DNA of 64,000 nt. Origin: an uncultured Bacteroidota bacterium. GTDB lineage: Bacteria; Bacteroidota; Bacteroidia; Flavobacteriales; Schleiferiaceae. Positions 36,489 through 43,586 of the stretch are shown here, piece by piece (positions within the stretch are counted from its first letter, which is position 1; each line of letters starts with the position of its first letter). Both the position numbers and the translations under genes were made by a program. The stretch is taken from assembly GCA_913057235.1 (NCBI GenBank), contig CAJXNI010000001.1, positions 62,001 through 126,000 on the forward strand. Reading direction: 5' to 3'. The notes beneath the pieces were generated by a model that did not search any database, was not told where the DNA came from, and worked only from the letters and a program-made list of their open reading frames with translations.

Positions 36489-37762
36489 CTGAAGCTCAAA
36501 CTATTTTAATCAAACAGGCCAAGGTGATTGACCCCCAGTCAACGCATCACCTTAATGTATGTGATATTTTTATTGAGAATGACCAAATAAAAGCTATTGG
36601 TGATTCATTAAACATTCAGGCTGAGCTGGTTATTGAGCAAACGGGCCTGCACATTAGCCCCGGCTGGTTTGATTTACGTGCCAACTTTCGAGATCCGGGC
36701 ACCGGAGATGCAGAAGATTTTAATTCAGGCGCCAGCGCAGCCATTGCAGGAGGCTTTACGGGTGTAGGGCTTTCGCCCGAAACCGACCCGGTGATAGACC
36801 GGAAAAGTGACGTGGAGTATCTCTACAAATGTGCTGAGGAATTGCCTTTGCATGTGTACCCCCTAGCCGCTTTTAGCCAAAAGTTAGCAGGCCAAGAACT
36901 AAGCGAAATGTGGGATCTACATGAGGCCGGTGCGGCAAGCTTTAGCCATGGTCAACGTAATTTAAAAAACACCGCCCTGCTTAAATTGGCTTTACTGTAC
37001 GGACGTGAGTTTGCGCCTCACCTTCATTTACAGGCCTTTGATGCCAACATAAGAGGCAACGGAGTTATGCATGAAGGTGCCCAAAGTACTTGGTTGGGCC
37101 TTAAAGGCATTCCGGCCTTAGCCGAAGAATTAGGGGTTCTACAAGCCTTACACATTGCCGATTATGCTGAAACAGGCATTCATTTTCAAGGTATTAGTGC
37201 GGCCAGCACCGTGGCCATACTTAAAGAGGCGCGCGCACTTAAAGATCGTTTTTCAGCCGATGTTAATTTGGCCAATCTGGTTTTCACCGATGAGGACCTC
37301 CAGGAATACAACACCAATTTAAAGGTATACCCACCCTTACGAAGTAAAGGCGATCAAGAAGCTCTAATTAGAGGTCTGGCAGAAGGTACTTTGGAGGTGA
37401 TTACCAGCAATCATGAGCCCCACGAGTTGGAGGCTAAGCGCTGTGAATTTGAGCAAGCTGCCTTTGGCGCGGCAGGATTAGAGACTTTCTTTGGTGCGCT
37501 GTGGAAACGTTTGGAGTCAGAAATGGAGCTGAGCCGGGTTATTGAGTGCATTGCTCATAACCCCCGCAAGGTTTTAGCGCTAGACATACCGCATATTGAA
37601 GAAGGTACCTACGCAGAGTTTACCCTTTTTAATCCCCATAAAGAATACAGCCTAAGCCAGCAAGATCTTGAGAGCAAAGCGGCCAATAACCCCTACCTGA
37701 ATCTACCGCTAAAGGGTAAAGCGGTAGCTACTTTGGTAAAAGGCACCGTTGTCTTGCTGTAA
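36485..37762 (+). CDS. Dihydroorotase homologue lacking the HxH metal motif
   Basis: 425 residues from the ATG at 36485 (an earlier in-frame TTG is not needed). The amidohydrolase fold of PyrC is clear: 'LIKQAKVIDPQS', 'AAIAGGFTGVGLSPETDPVI', 'GLKGIPALAEELG', 'LRSKGDQEALIRGLAEGTLE', 'ITSNHEPHELEAKRCEFE'. In active enzymes the first strand reads DxHxHxRxPG. Here it is 'FDLRANFRDPG', so both metal-binding His are absent. Such pseudo-enzyme homologues are known in Bacteroidetes and as PyrC' partners of aspartate carbamoyltransferase. Expect little or no dihydroorotase activity. Coupled to batA by ATGA. Confidence 0.88.
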   Translation: MTEAQTILIKQAKVIDPQSTHHLNVCDIFIENDQIKAIGDSLNIQAELVIEQTGLHISPGWFDLRANFRDPGTGDAEDFNSGASAAIAGGFTGVGLSPETDPVIDRKSDVEYLYKCAEELPLHVYPLAAFSQKLAGQELSEMWDLHEAGAASFSHGQRNLKNTALLKLALLYGREFAPHLHLQAFDANIRGNGVMHEGAQSTWLGLKGIPALAEELGVLQALHIADYAETGIHFQGISAASTVAILKEARALKDRFSADVNLANLVFTDEDLQEYNTNLKVYPPLRSKGDQEALIRGLAEGTLEVITSNHEPHELEAKRCEFEQAAFGAAGLETFFGALWKRLESEMELSRVIECIAHNPRKVLALDIPHIEEGTYAEFTLFNPHKEYSLSQQDLESKAANNPYLNLPLKGKAVATLVKGTVVLL

Positions 37763-37860
37763 TCTTTTTGAACTTTGGTATTTAGGTGCTGCTTGTCACA
37801 AAGGCAATGCTTTGCTTTACCTAATTTTAGATTTTTAAGCACTTACAAAAATCAACCAGC

Positions 37861-38070
37861 ATGAAGATCAATATGGGAAAAGCCGATAGAGCCATTAGAA
37901 TACTGGTAGCAGCCGTAATTGCGGTTTTATATTTCACCCAAACTATTAGCGGCACCTTAGGCTTAGTGCTACTTGTATTAGGAGGCGTTTTTTTGCTCAC
38001 CAGTGTAATGGGCTTCTGTCCGCTGTATGCACCTTTTGGAATAAGGACCTGCCCGGCAAAAAATAACTAA
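37861..38070 (+). CDS. DUF2892-type small membrane protein
   Basis: 69 residues with two membrane spans and the family ends: 'MGKADRAIRILVAAVIAVLY' and 'GFCPLYAPFGIRTCPAK'. This domain (also the tail of YgaP) sits in the inner membrane and is often linked to sulfur transfer; here it stands alone. The Cys in 'GFCPLY' and 'TCP' are conserved in the family. Its 5' region (37763-37860) is AT-rich with no clear -7 match. Confidence 0.9.
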   Translation: MKINMGKADRAIRILVAAVIAVLYFTQTISGTLGLVLLVLGGVFLLTSVMGFCPLYAPFGIRTCPAKNN

Positions 38071-38106
38071 ACAAGACTAAAATCTTTTTCACTTCAGCGA
38101 AGCAAG

Positions 38107-38114
38107 TATCTTTG
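38107..38114 (+). promoter_or_regulatory. -7 box (TATCTTTG) of the glycosyltransferase operon
   Basis: Exact TAnnTTTG match 54 nt before the ATG at 38169. Confidence 0.4.
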
Positions 38115-38168
38115 TGCCATTACTAATACGGCCAGTGTTTTTTTGTTTTCCTGGTCTTAAGTACTGTC

Positions 38169-39275
38169 ATGAAAATAGGCTATGAAGCTAAGAGAATTTA
38201 CCACAACGCCAGTGGTTTAGGCAATTTTGGCCGAAATCTTATTCGCAGTTTAGCGCAGGAAGCACCCCAGCACCACTATTACCTTTACAATTACAAACCC
38301 GGCCGTATTAACTTTGAGGCTGGGGCCAGCGTGCAAGAAAAACGCCCCAAAAGCGCCAACGGTTTACTGGCCAATATCTGGAGGCAACGCCTGGTAAGTG
38401 GCAGAGCTCAAAAAGACGGAGTTGAAATTTTTCATGGTCTGGCTCAGGAACTGCCCTACGGACTAGCCAAAAAGAAAATAAAGGCCATTGTTACCGTGCA
38501 TGACCTTATATTTTTGCGCTACCCCAACCTTTATAAAAAAATTGACCGCAATATTTACCTTAAAAAGTTAAAGCACGCTTGTAAAGTAGCTGACTTAGTG
38601 GTAGCGGTTAGCCGGCAAACCCGTCAAGACCTCATAGACTACCTGCAAGTTCCTGCTGAAAAAATTGTGGTGATTTACCAGGGCTGTGATCCTCTTTACT
38701 GGGAGCAGCATCAGAATAACATTGTACCACTTTTGGAAAAATACCAACTGCCTGAGCGCTTTGCCCTTTTTGTTGGCACCTTGGAGCCGCGAAAAAACCC
38801 AACCCTGGTTGCTGAAGCCTGCGCTGAACTTGAAATTCCACTGGTTTTAGTGGGTAAACCTACCGCCTACTGGCAAAAGTTCACCAAAGCCAGTACCACG
38901 CACCAGCAAAGTTTTTGGCAGCACTTAAGGGTAGAAAGCACGCGTGACTTAGCCACCCTGTACACCATGGCCGATCTCTTTGTTTATCCCTCTATTTTTG
39001 AAGGTTTTGGTATTCCTGTTTTAGAAGCCCTGGCCACTGAAACACCTGTAATAACCAGCCATACCAGTGCCTTGCCAGAGGTGGCCGGCCCCGGTGCTCA
39101 GCTAATTGACGTAAACTCCAAATCAGAATTAAAAAAAGCGCTGGCGTTCTTTTGGCAGGATGAACAAGCCCGAGAGAGCGCCATTAATCAAGGCAACAGT
39201 TTTGTGAAGCAATTCCAAGACACCGTAATAGCAAAGCAGTGGCTGGATACCTATAAAAAAGTACTGGCCAAATGA
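38169..39275 (+). CDS. Family 4 (GT-B) glycosyltransferase
   Basis: 368 residues. The GT-B fold is clear: N-terminal domain with 'ASGLGNFGRNLIRSLAQ' and 'VTVHDLIFLRYP', C-terminal donor-binding domain with 'FALFVGTLEPRKNPTLVAE' and the E-x7-E motif in 'SIFEGFGIPVLEALATETP'. Mannosyl- or rhamnosyltransferase-like. It should act at the inner face of the inner membrane in building lipopolysaccharide core or another surface glycan. Its stop overlaps the next glycosyltransferase start by 4 nt, so the two are coupled. Confidence 0.9.
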   Translation: MKIGYEAKRIYHNASGLGNFGRNLIRSLAQEAPQHHYYLYNYKPGRINFEAGASVQEKRPKSANGLLANIWRQRLVSGRAQKDGVEIFHGLAQELPYGLAKKKIKAIVTVHDLIFLRYPNLYKKIDRNIYLKKLKHACKVADLVVAVSRQTRQDLIDYLQVPAEKIVVIYQGCDPLYWEQHQNNIVPLLEKYQLPERFALFVGTLEPRKNPTLVAEACAELEIPLVLVGKPTAYWQKFTKASTTHQQSFWQHLRVESTRDLATLYTMADLFVYPSIFEGFGIPVLEALATETPVITSHTSALPEVAGPGAQLIDVNSKSELKKALAFFWQDEQARESAINQGNSFVKQFQDTVIAKQWLDTYKKVLAK

Positions 39276-40039
39276 CCCCACTTTCTGTAGTTGTGATCAC
39301 CTTTAATGAGGCTAAAAACATTGTACGCTGCCTTAACAGCGTAATGGCTGTGGCCGATGATGTGGTGGTGGTAGACTCTTTTAGTACCGATGGCACGCAA
39401 AGTTTGGCTCAAAAGCTTGGTGCCCGCGTGATAGAGCATAAATTTGAAGGACACATACAACAAAAGAATTACGCCATTTCCCAAGCCAAGTATCCTCATG
39501 TTTTATCGCTAGATGCCGATGAAGCTCTGGATAAAATCCTTGAAGAAGCTATTCTCAAAGTAAAGGAAAACTGGCAGGCCGATGGTTACATTTTACAGCG
39601 CCTAACTAATTATTGTGGCACCTGGATTAAACATGGCAATTGGTACCCCGATTTAAAACTGAGACTTTGGGATAGCCGCAAAGGTGCCTGGGGAGGGCAA
39701 AACCCCCATGACGAATACCAAATGAAAAAAGGCAGCCGTATAGACCAACTACCCGGGCACTTATTGCATTACAGTTTTTACACTTTTCAAGAGCACTTGG
39801 CCCAAATAAAGCGCTTCACTGATATCTCCAGCCAGGCGGCCTTTGAATCGGGTAAGCGCTCTAATTATCTGAAAATAGTATTGAGCCCAGCGCTTAAGTT
39901 TTTCAAAGGCTACGTGTTAAAACTAGGCTTTTTAGATGGGAAGGCCGGTTGGATGATTGCCCGCTGGAGTGCATATGCCACCTATTTAAAATACAGCAAA
40001 CTCTTCCGCTTACAAGCAAATCATAAAACCAAAGTATAG
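39272..40039 (+). CDS. Family 2 glycosyltransferase, WaaE/KdtX-like
   Basis: 255 residues. N-terminal GT-A motifs: 'LSVVVITFNEAKNIVRCLNS', 'DDVVVVDSFSTDGTQ', 'VLSLDADEAL'. The middle has 'WIKHGNWYPDLKLRLWDSRK' and the C-terminus is basic ('FKGYVLKLGFLDGKAG'). This is the pattern of the lipopolysaccharide core beta-1,4-glucosyltransferase group. It works with the GT4 gene before it, four nt overlapped. The next gene starts 2 nt after it, so it may be in the same transcript. Confidence 0.9.
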   Translation: MTPLSVVVITFNEAKNIVRCLNSVMAVADDVVVVDSFSTDGTQSLAQKLGARVIEHKFEGHIQQKNYAISQAKYPHVLSLDADEALDKILEEAILKVKENWQADGYILQRLTNYCGTWIKHGNWYPDLKLRLWDSRKGAWGGQNPHDEYQMKKGSRIDQLPGHLLHYSFYTFQEHLAQIKRFTDISSQAAFESGKRSNYLKIVLSPALKFFKGYVLKLGFLDGKAGWMIARWSAYATYLKYSKLFRLQANHKTKV

Positions 40040-40041
40040 CA

Positions 40042-40689
40042 ATGACTCTAAAGTATATAATCAGCCTAGTTATTCTGCTGCCGGCCTTGAGCCATGGACA
40101 GCAACCCCTTAATTTAGAAGCTGAAAAAGAAGCCGTTACAAAATGCTTTAATGATTATAAAGAAGCAGTAATTGAAGGCCAATACCAAAAGGCGATTGAA
40201 TTGGTAGATAGCAACAGCCTCGCTTACTACCAAAAACTGCATCAGTGGGTTTTGCAAGGATCAAAAACCAAGGTTGACTCCCTCAACATTTTTGACAAGC
40301 TCACTGTACTGCTCATCCGGCAAACGGTAGCGACTGAAGAACTTAAAAACCACGACCCGCAGAAGCTTCTCATTCACAGTTTTGAAAGCGGTATGCTGGG
40401 CACTGAAACCCTCAAAGAGAACAGCCTGGGCGAAATTCTAATTGATGGAAATAATGCCCAGGCCAGGCTTTTAGTAAATGAACTTAAAACACCTGCTTAT
40501 TATCAGTTTTATAAAACTCAAGGCGAATGGCGTCTAGATATCACCTCTATTTTCCCGCAGTCTGCCCAGGCTTTTCAGCAGATGGCTAAACGCAATAAAA
40601 TGGATGAAAATTCCTATGTTCTGGCTCTGGTAGAAGCCATTTCAGGTGAGAAGCCAAAAGCCAATCTGTGGGAGCCAATCATAAGATAG
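40042..40689 (+). CDS. Secreted protein of unknown function
   Basis: 215 residues: signal peptide ('IISLVILLPALSHGQ'), then a helical start ('KEAVTKCFNDYKEAVIEGQY') and an alpha+beta domain ending 'FYKTQGEWRLDITSIFPQ'. The order (helices, then strands ending in 'W-x-hydrophobic') resembles the NTF2/SnoaL-like fold, but no active residues can be named. Exported to the periplasm. It begins 2 nt after the glycosyltransferase gene. Confidence 0.7.
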   Translation: MTLKYIISLVILLPALSHGQQPLNLEAEKEAVTKCFNDYKEAVIEGQYQKAIELVDSNSLAYYQKLHQWVLQGSKTKVDSLNIFDKLTVLLIRQTVATEELKNHDPQKLLIHSFESGMLGTETLKENSLGEILIDGNNAQARLLVNELKTPAYYQFYKTQGEWRLDITSIFPQSAQAFQQMAKRNKMDENSYVLALVEAISGEKPKANLWEPIIR

Positions 40690-40744
40690 GTTTTTAGTTG
40701 CGTTACAGATTTTGTACCTTCTGCAATTATGAGAAGGGTTCTAA

Positions 40745-41032
40745 ATGCTATTAGCCGTAAATGACGTTACTGAACTGAACGAAAAAATTGCTATTGAGCA
40801 ACATCAAAAAGAACAGTTGGAAGAAATTGCCTGGATGCAGTCTCACTTGGTTAGAGCGCCCATAGCACGCATTTTGGGCTTGCTTGAACTACTAAAACAA
40901 CAAGATGAACCTGCGGTTAGCCAAGAAAGTGCTGAGCTATTTAACATGCTGGAAGAGAGCGTACAGGAAATGGATCAAATTACCCGAAACATTACTCAAA
41001 AAAGTAGGGAAGAGCTTTTAGAAGAGTTGTAG
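40745..41032 (+). CDS. Truncated sensor-kinase-like fragment (dimerisation domain only)
   Basis: 95 residues: 'LLAVNDVTELNEKIAIEQHQ' resembles the last strand of a PAS domain plus linker, then 'EIAWMQSHLVRAPIARILG' is an H box of the HisKA type (His, Arg and Pro placed as H-x-x-R-x-P), followed by a second helix. The PAS domain proper and the ATPase domain are absent. An in-frame TAA lies directly before the ATG. It may be a relic, or a mini-protein that dimerises with a related kinase. The upstream neighbour is unrelated. Confidence 0.6.
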   Translation: MLLAVNDVTELNEKIAIEQHQKEQLEEIAWMQSHLVRAPIARILGLLELLKQQDEPAVSQESAELFNMLEESVQEMDQITRNITQKSREELLEEL

Positions 41033-41060
41033 CTTTGAGGCCTGAATAAAACTATTCCCC

Positions 41061-41345
41061 GTGCTTAAAGCGCTTCGCATATTTGCCATTTTAGAAGGTA
41101 TTAGCTATCTACTTTTTGCCGTAACCATGCCATTAAAATACATGTACTCAATTACTGAGCCCAATTATTGGGTGGGTTTGGCGCACGGTATTTTATTTAT
41201 AGTGTACAATGTGCTGGTGCTTGTATGCGCCTACAGATTGAAATGGAATTTTCGTACGGTAGCGCTCAGTCTTTTGGCCTCATTGGTTCCGGCCGGCACC
41301 TTTATAGCCGATGCTAGTATTTTCAAACCAGCTGCTCAGCAATAA
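41061..41345 (+). CDS. DUF3817 membrane protein
   Basis: 94 residues, GTG start, with three membrane spans: 'FAILEGISYLLFAVTMPLKY' (the family's hallmark opening), 'WVGLAHGILFIVYNVLVLV' and 'VALSLLASLVPAGTF'. Small integral inner-membrane protein of unknown function, found alone in many bacteria. It is followed after 14 nt by the convergent lipoprotein gene. Confidence 0.85.
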   Translation: MLKALRIFAILEGISYLLFAVTMPLKYMYSITEPNYWVGLAHGILFIVYNVLVLVCAYRLKWNFRTVALSLLASLVPAGTFIADASIFKPAAQQ

Positions 41346-41359
41346 CTCAACAATCTTTT

Positions 41360-41728
41360 CTAGAATTTAGAAGCCCGCCAGGTTCCGGAAAGGCTGCTGT
41401 CTGCTTGGGCTTTCCAAGTGCCTGAACCCCGGTTATTGTCTAGGTCGCCTTCAAAAACGTAGGTTTGGCCTGCTACCTCTGCTGAGACTAAAATACCACC
41501 AACCGCATCTACTTTGCCGGTTAGGTTTATTTGCCCCGTTGTGAGCGTATCACTACGTAAGCTTCCGCTGAGGGCTCCCTCCCGGTCTACAAAAAAATCT
41601 AGTCGCCCGAAGTCTTTGGCCCCTGTATAGGTGCCACCCCAATCTCCCTTGTAAATTTTCAAAGGATTCTCAGAACATGCTGTTAAAGCAAGCCCTAAAA
41701 AAATCAAAAATGGAAATAGCCTTTTCAT
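41360..41728 (-). CDS. Small lipoprotein of unknown function
   Basis: 122 residues from the ATG at 41728 (a TTG 9 nt upstream is rejected). Signal peptide with lipobox 'LALTACSE', then a beta-rich domain: 'DWGGTYTGAKDFGRLDFFVD', 'GALSGSLRSD', 'GSGTWKAQADSSLSGTWRAS'. The repeating strand-turn pattern suggests a small beta barrel or lipocalin-like fold. I do not recognise the family. It follows the SSS symporter gene by 21 nt on the same strand and may be co-transcribed. Confidence 0.7.
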   Translation of the reverse strand: MKRLFPFLIFLGLALTACSENPLKIYKGDWGGTYTGAKDFGRLDFFVDREGALSGSLRSDTLTTGQINLTGKVDAVGGILVSAEVAGQTYVFEGDLDNNRGSGTWKAQADSSLSGTWRASKF

Positions 41729-41749
41729 AAAAAACAATAAACTGTTTAA

Positions 41750-43477
41750 TTAATGGCGGGTATTAGCCTTACCGTTTAGGCTTTGCAAAAGTAACGAAAC
41801 CAGCACTACCAACGCGCAGCCAATTACATTGTACCAGAGATATTCTACCTGATATTTCATGAAAAATGGTAGCTGGTAAACCCTGCCAAAATGTATGACT
41901 AGCACCACAGTTTCGGCCACCAGAGCCGACCAAAACACGGCTCTTGCTCCTATTCGCTTCATAAAAAAGGCTACCATGAAAATGCCCAGAATAGTGCCAT
42001 AAAACAAAGAGCCTAATACGTTTACCATTTCTATGAGATTGTCAAAAAGTTGAGCCGCCAGTGCAAAACTTATGGCCACTGCGCCCCAAAAAACAGTAAG
42101 CCATTTAGACGCCCTTAATTGCTGCTGCTCGGTGGCTTCTCGTTTAAATATACGCTGGTAAAAATCTACTGAAGTGGTTGTAGCTAAAGCATTTAACTCA
42201 CTGGAAGTTGAAGACATGGCTGCACTAAAAATCAAAGCAATAATGAGCCCTACCACCCCTGCCGGCAGGTAATCCATAACAAAGGTGAGAAAGACGTAAT
42301 TGGTGTCTTTTACTTTAAAATTGGGATCGGCCTTAACCAGCAGCTGTTTCATATCACCCCTTATTTCCTGGTCATCTTCAAGCTTACGCAAAAACTCATC
42401 GCGCGTAAGGGTTTGCTCTTTGAGGCCTTGTTCTTCCAGCGCCACTTCAAAATCTGCGCGGGCCTTTTGGAGCTGCTCATAATTAAGGTGGTAAGCGTTT
42501 TCAATAGCTTCTACCTCTCCCCGGTATCCATTTTGGGCTAAACGTTCTACTGCCACTTCATTAAAAAATACCGGAGGCTTTTCATAGAGGTAAAAGATAA
42601 AGACCAGGACCCCGGTAAAAAGAATAAATAACTGCATGGGTATTTTGAGCAAGGCGTTGAACATGAGCCCCAGGCGGCTTTCGCGAATACTCTTACCCGT
42701 TAAATAACGCTGCACCTGACTTTGGTCTGTACCAAAATAAGAGAGGGCCAGAAAGAGCCCACCGGTAAGCCCGCTCCAAATGGTGTAGCGTTCGTTTAAG
42801 TCGAAATTAAAATCCAGGATTTGCATGCGCCCGGCACTACCAGCCAGGTTTAGGGCTGTACCTAATTGTGTGTGGTCTTGAATTTCCAGAATTAAAATCA
42901 CAAAAGCCAGGGTCATGCCCAGCATTATGATACCCATTTGTAACTTTTGAGTAATACTTACCGCTTTTGAACCTCCGGTAACGGTGTAAATTATTACCAA
43001 AATGCCCACAAAAAGATTGGTGAGGTTTAAATTCCAACCTAGTAGGGTACTTAAGATTATGGCCGGGGCAAAAATGGTAAGACCAGCCGCCAGGCCTCTT
43101 TGCACTAAAAATAAGAAGGCCGCCAATAAACGAGTGTTTAGGTCAAAGCGGTTTTCTAAATATTGATAGGCCGTATACACCTTTAAGCGATAGTAGATGG
43201 GAATAATAAAAGCGGACACGAGAATTAGCGCCAAAGGCAAACCAAAATAAAATTGCACAAAGCGCAAGCCCGATTCATAACCCAACCCTGGGGCGCTTAA
43301 AAAGGTGATGGCACTGGCCTGCGTAGCCATAACGGAAACACCAATGGTAAACCAACTCATTTGATTTCCGCCTCGCAAATAATCGTTAATACTGCGGCTG
43401 GTGCGGGTGCGCCAGGTACCGTAGGCCACAATTAGAAAGAGCGTTCCAAACAGTACAATCCAGTCAAAAGTGGTCAT
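41750..43477 (-). CDS. Sodium:solute symporter (SSS family)
   Basis: 575 residues with about 13 membrane spans. Family features: 'YLRGGNQMSWFTIGVSVMAT', 'SAITFLSAPGLGYESG', 'TGGSKAVSITQKLQ', 'FGTDQSQVQRYLTGKS'. It co-transports Na+ with a small solute, perhaps a sugar or amino sugar. A charged, coiled-coil-like insert of ~80 residues (~310-390, 'ENAYHLNYEQLQKARADFEV') splits the later helices and is unusual for SSS. The start ATG overlaps the stop of a 35-residue membrane peptide gene (TAATG), itself coupled to the PIG-L deacetylase gene. Confidence 0.9.
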   Translation of the reverse strand: MTTFDWIVLFGTLFLIVAYGTWRTRTSRSINDYLRGGNQMSWFTIGVSVMATQASAITFLSAPGLGYESGLRFVQFYFGLPLALILVSAFIIPIYYRLKVYTAYQYLENRFDLNTRLLAAFLFLVQRGLAAGLTIFAPAIILSTLLGWNLNLTNLFVGILVIIYTVTGGSKAVSITQKLQMGIIMLGMTLAFVILILEIQDHTQLGTALNLAGSAGRMQILDFNFDLNERYTIWSGLTGGLFLALSYFGTDQSQVQRYLTGKSIRESRLGLMFNALLKIPMQLFILFTGVLVFIFYLYEKPPVFFNEVAVERLAQNGYRGEVEAIENAYHLNYEQLQKARADFEVALEEQGLKEQTLTRDEFLRKLEDDQEIRGDMKQLLVKADPNFKVKDTNYVFLTFVMDYLPAGVVGLIIALIFSAAMSSTSSELNALATTTSVDFYQRIFKREATEQQQLRASKWLTVFWGAVAISFALAAQLFDNLIEMVNVLGSLFYGTILGIFMVAFFMKRIGARAVFWSALVAETVVLVIHFGRVYQLPFFMKYQVEYLWYNVIGCALVVLVSLLLQSLNGKANTRH

Positions 43478-43584
43478 TAACGGTAATATTCAGTAATGAG
43501 GTAAAACACAAATATTTCTAAAAACAAGAAAATTAATACGGCCGCATACAATTGGCGCCAGCGGTGTTGACTTGGCTTATTCAT
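43477..43584 (-). CDS. 35-residue single-span membrane peptide coupled to the SSS symporter
   Basis: ATG at 43584, TAA at 43479-43477. The peptide begins 'MNKPSQHRWRQLYAA', has a hydrophobic span 'VLIFLFLEIFVFYLI', and ends 'TEYYR'. The basic N-terminus suggests Nin-Cout. It starts 2 nt after the PIG-L deacetylase stop, and its stop overlaps the symporter ATG by one base (TAATG). This spacing, and the use of the whole gap, argue that it is a real gene and possibly a small subunit of the symporter. No function can be assigned from the sequence alone. Confidence 0.75.
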   Translation of the reverse strand: MNKPSQHRWRQLYAAVLIFLFLEIFVFYLITEYYR

Positions 43585-43586
43585 AA

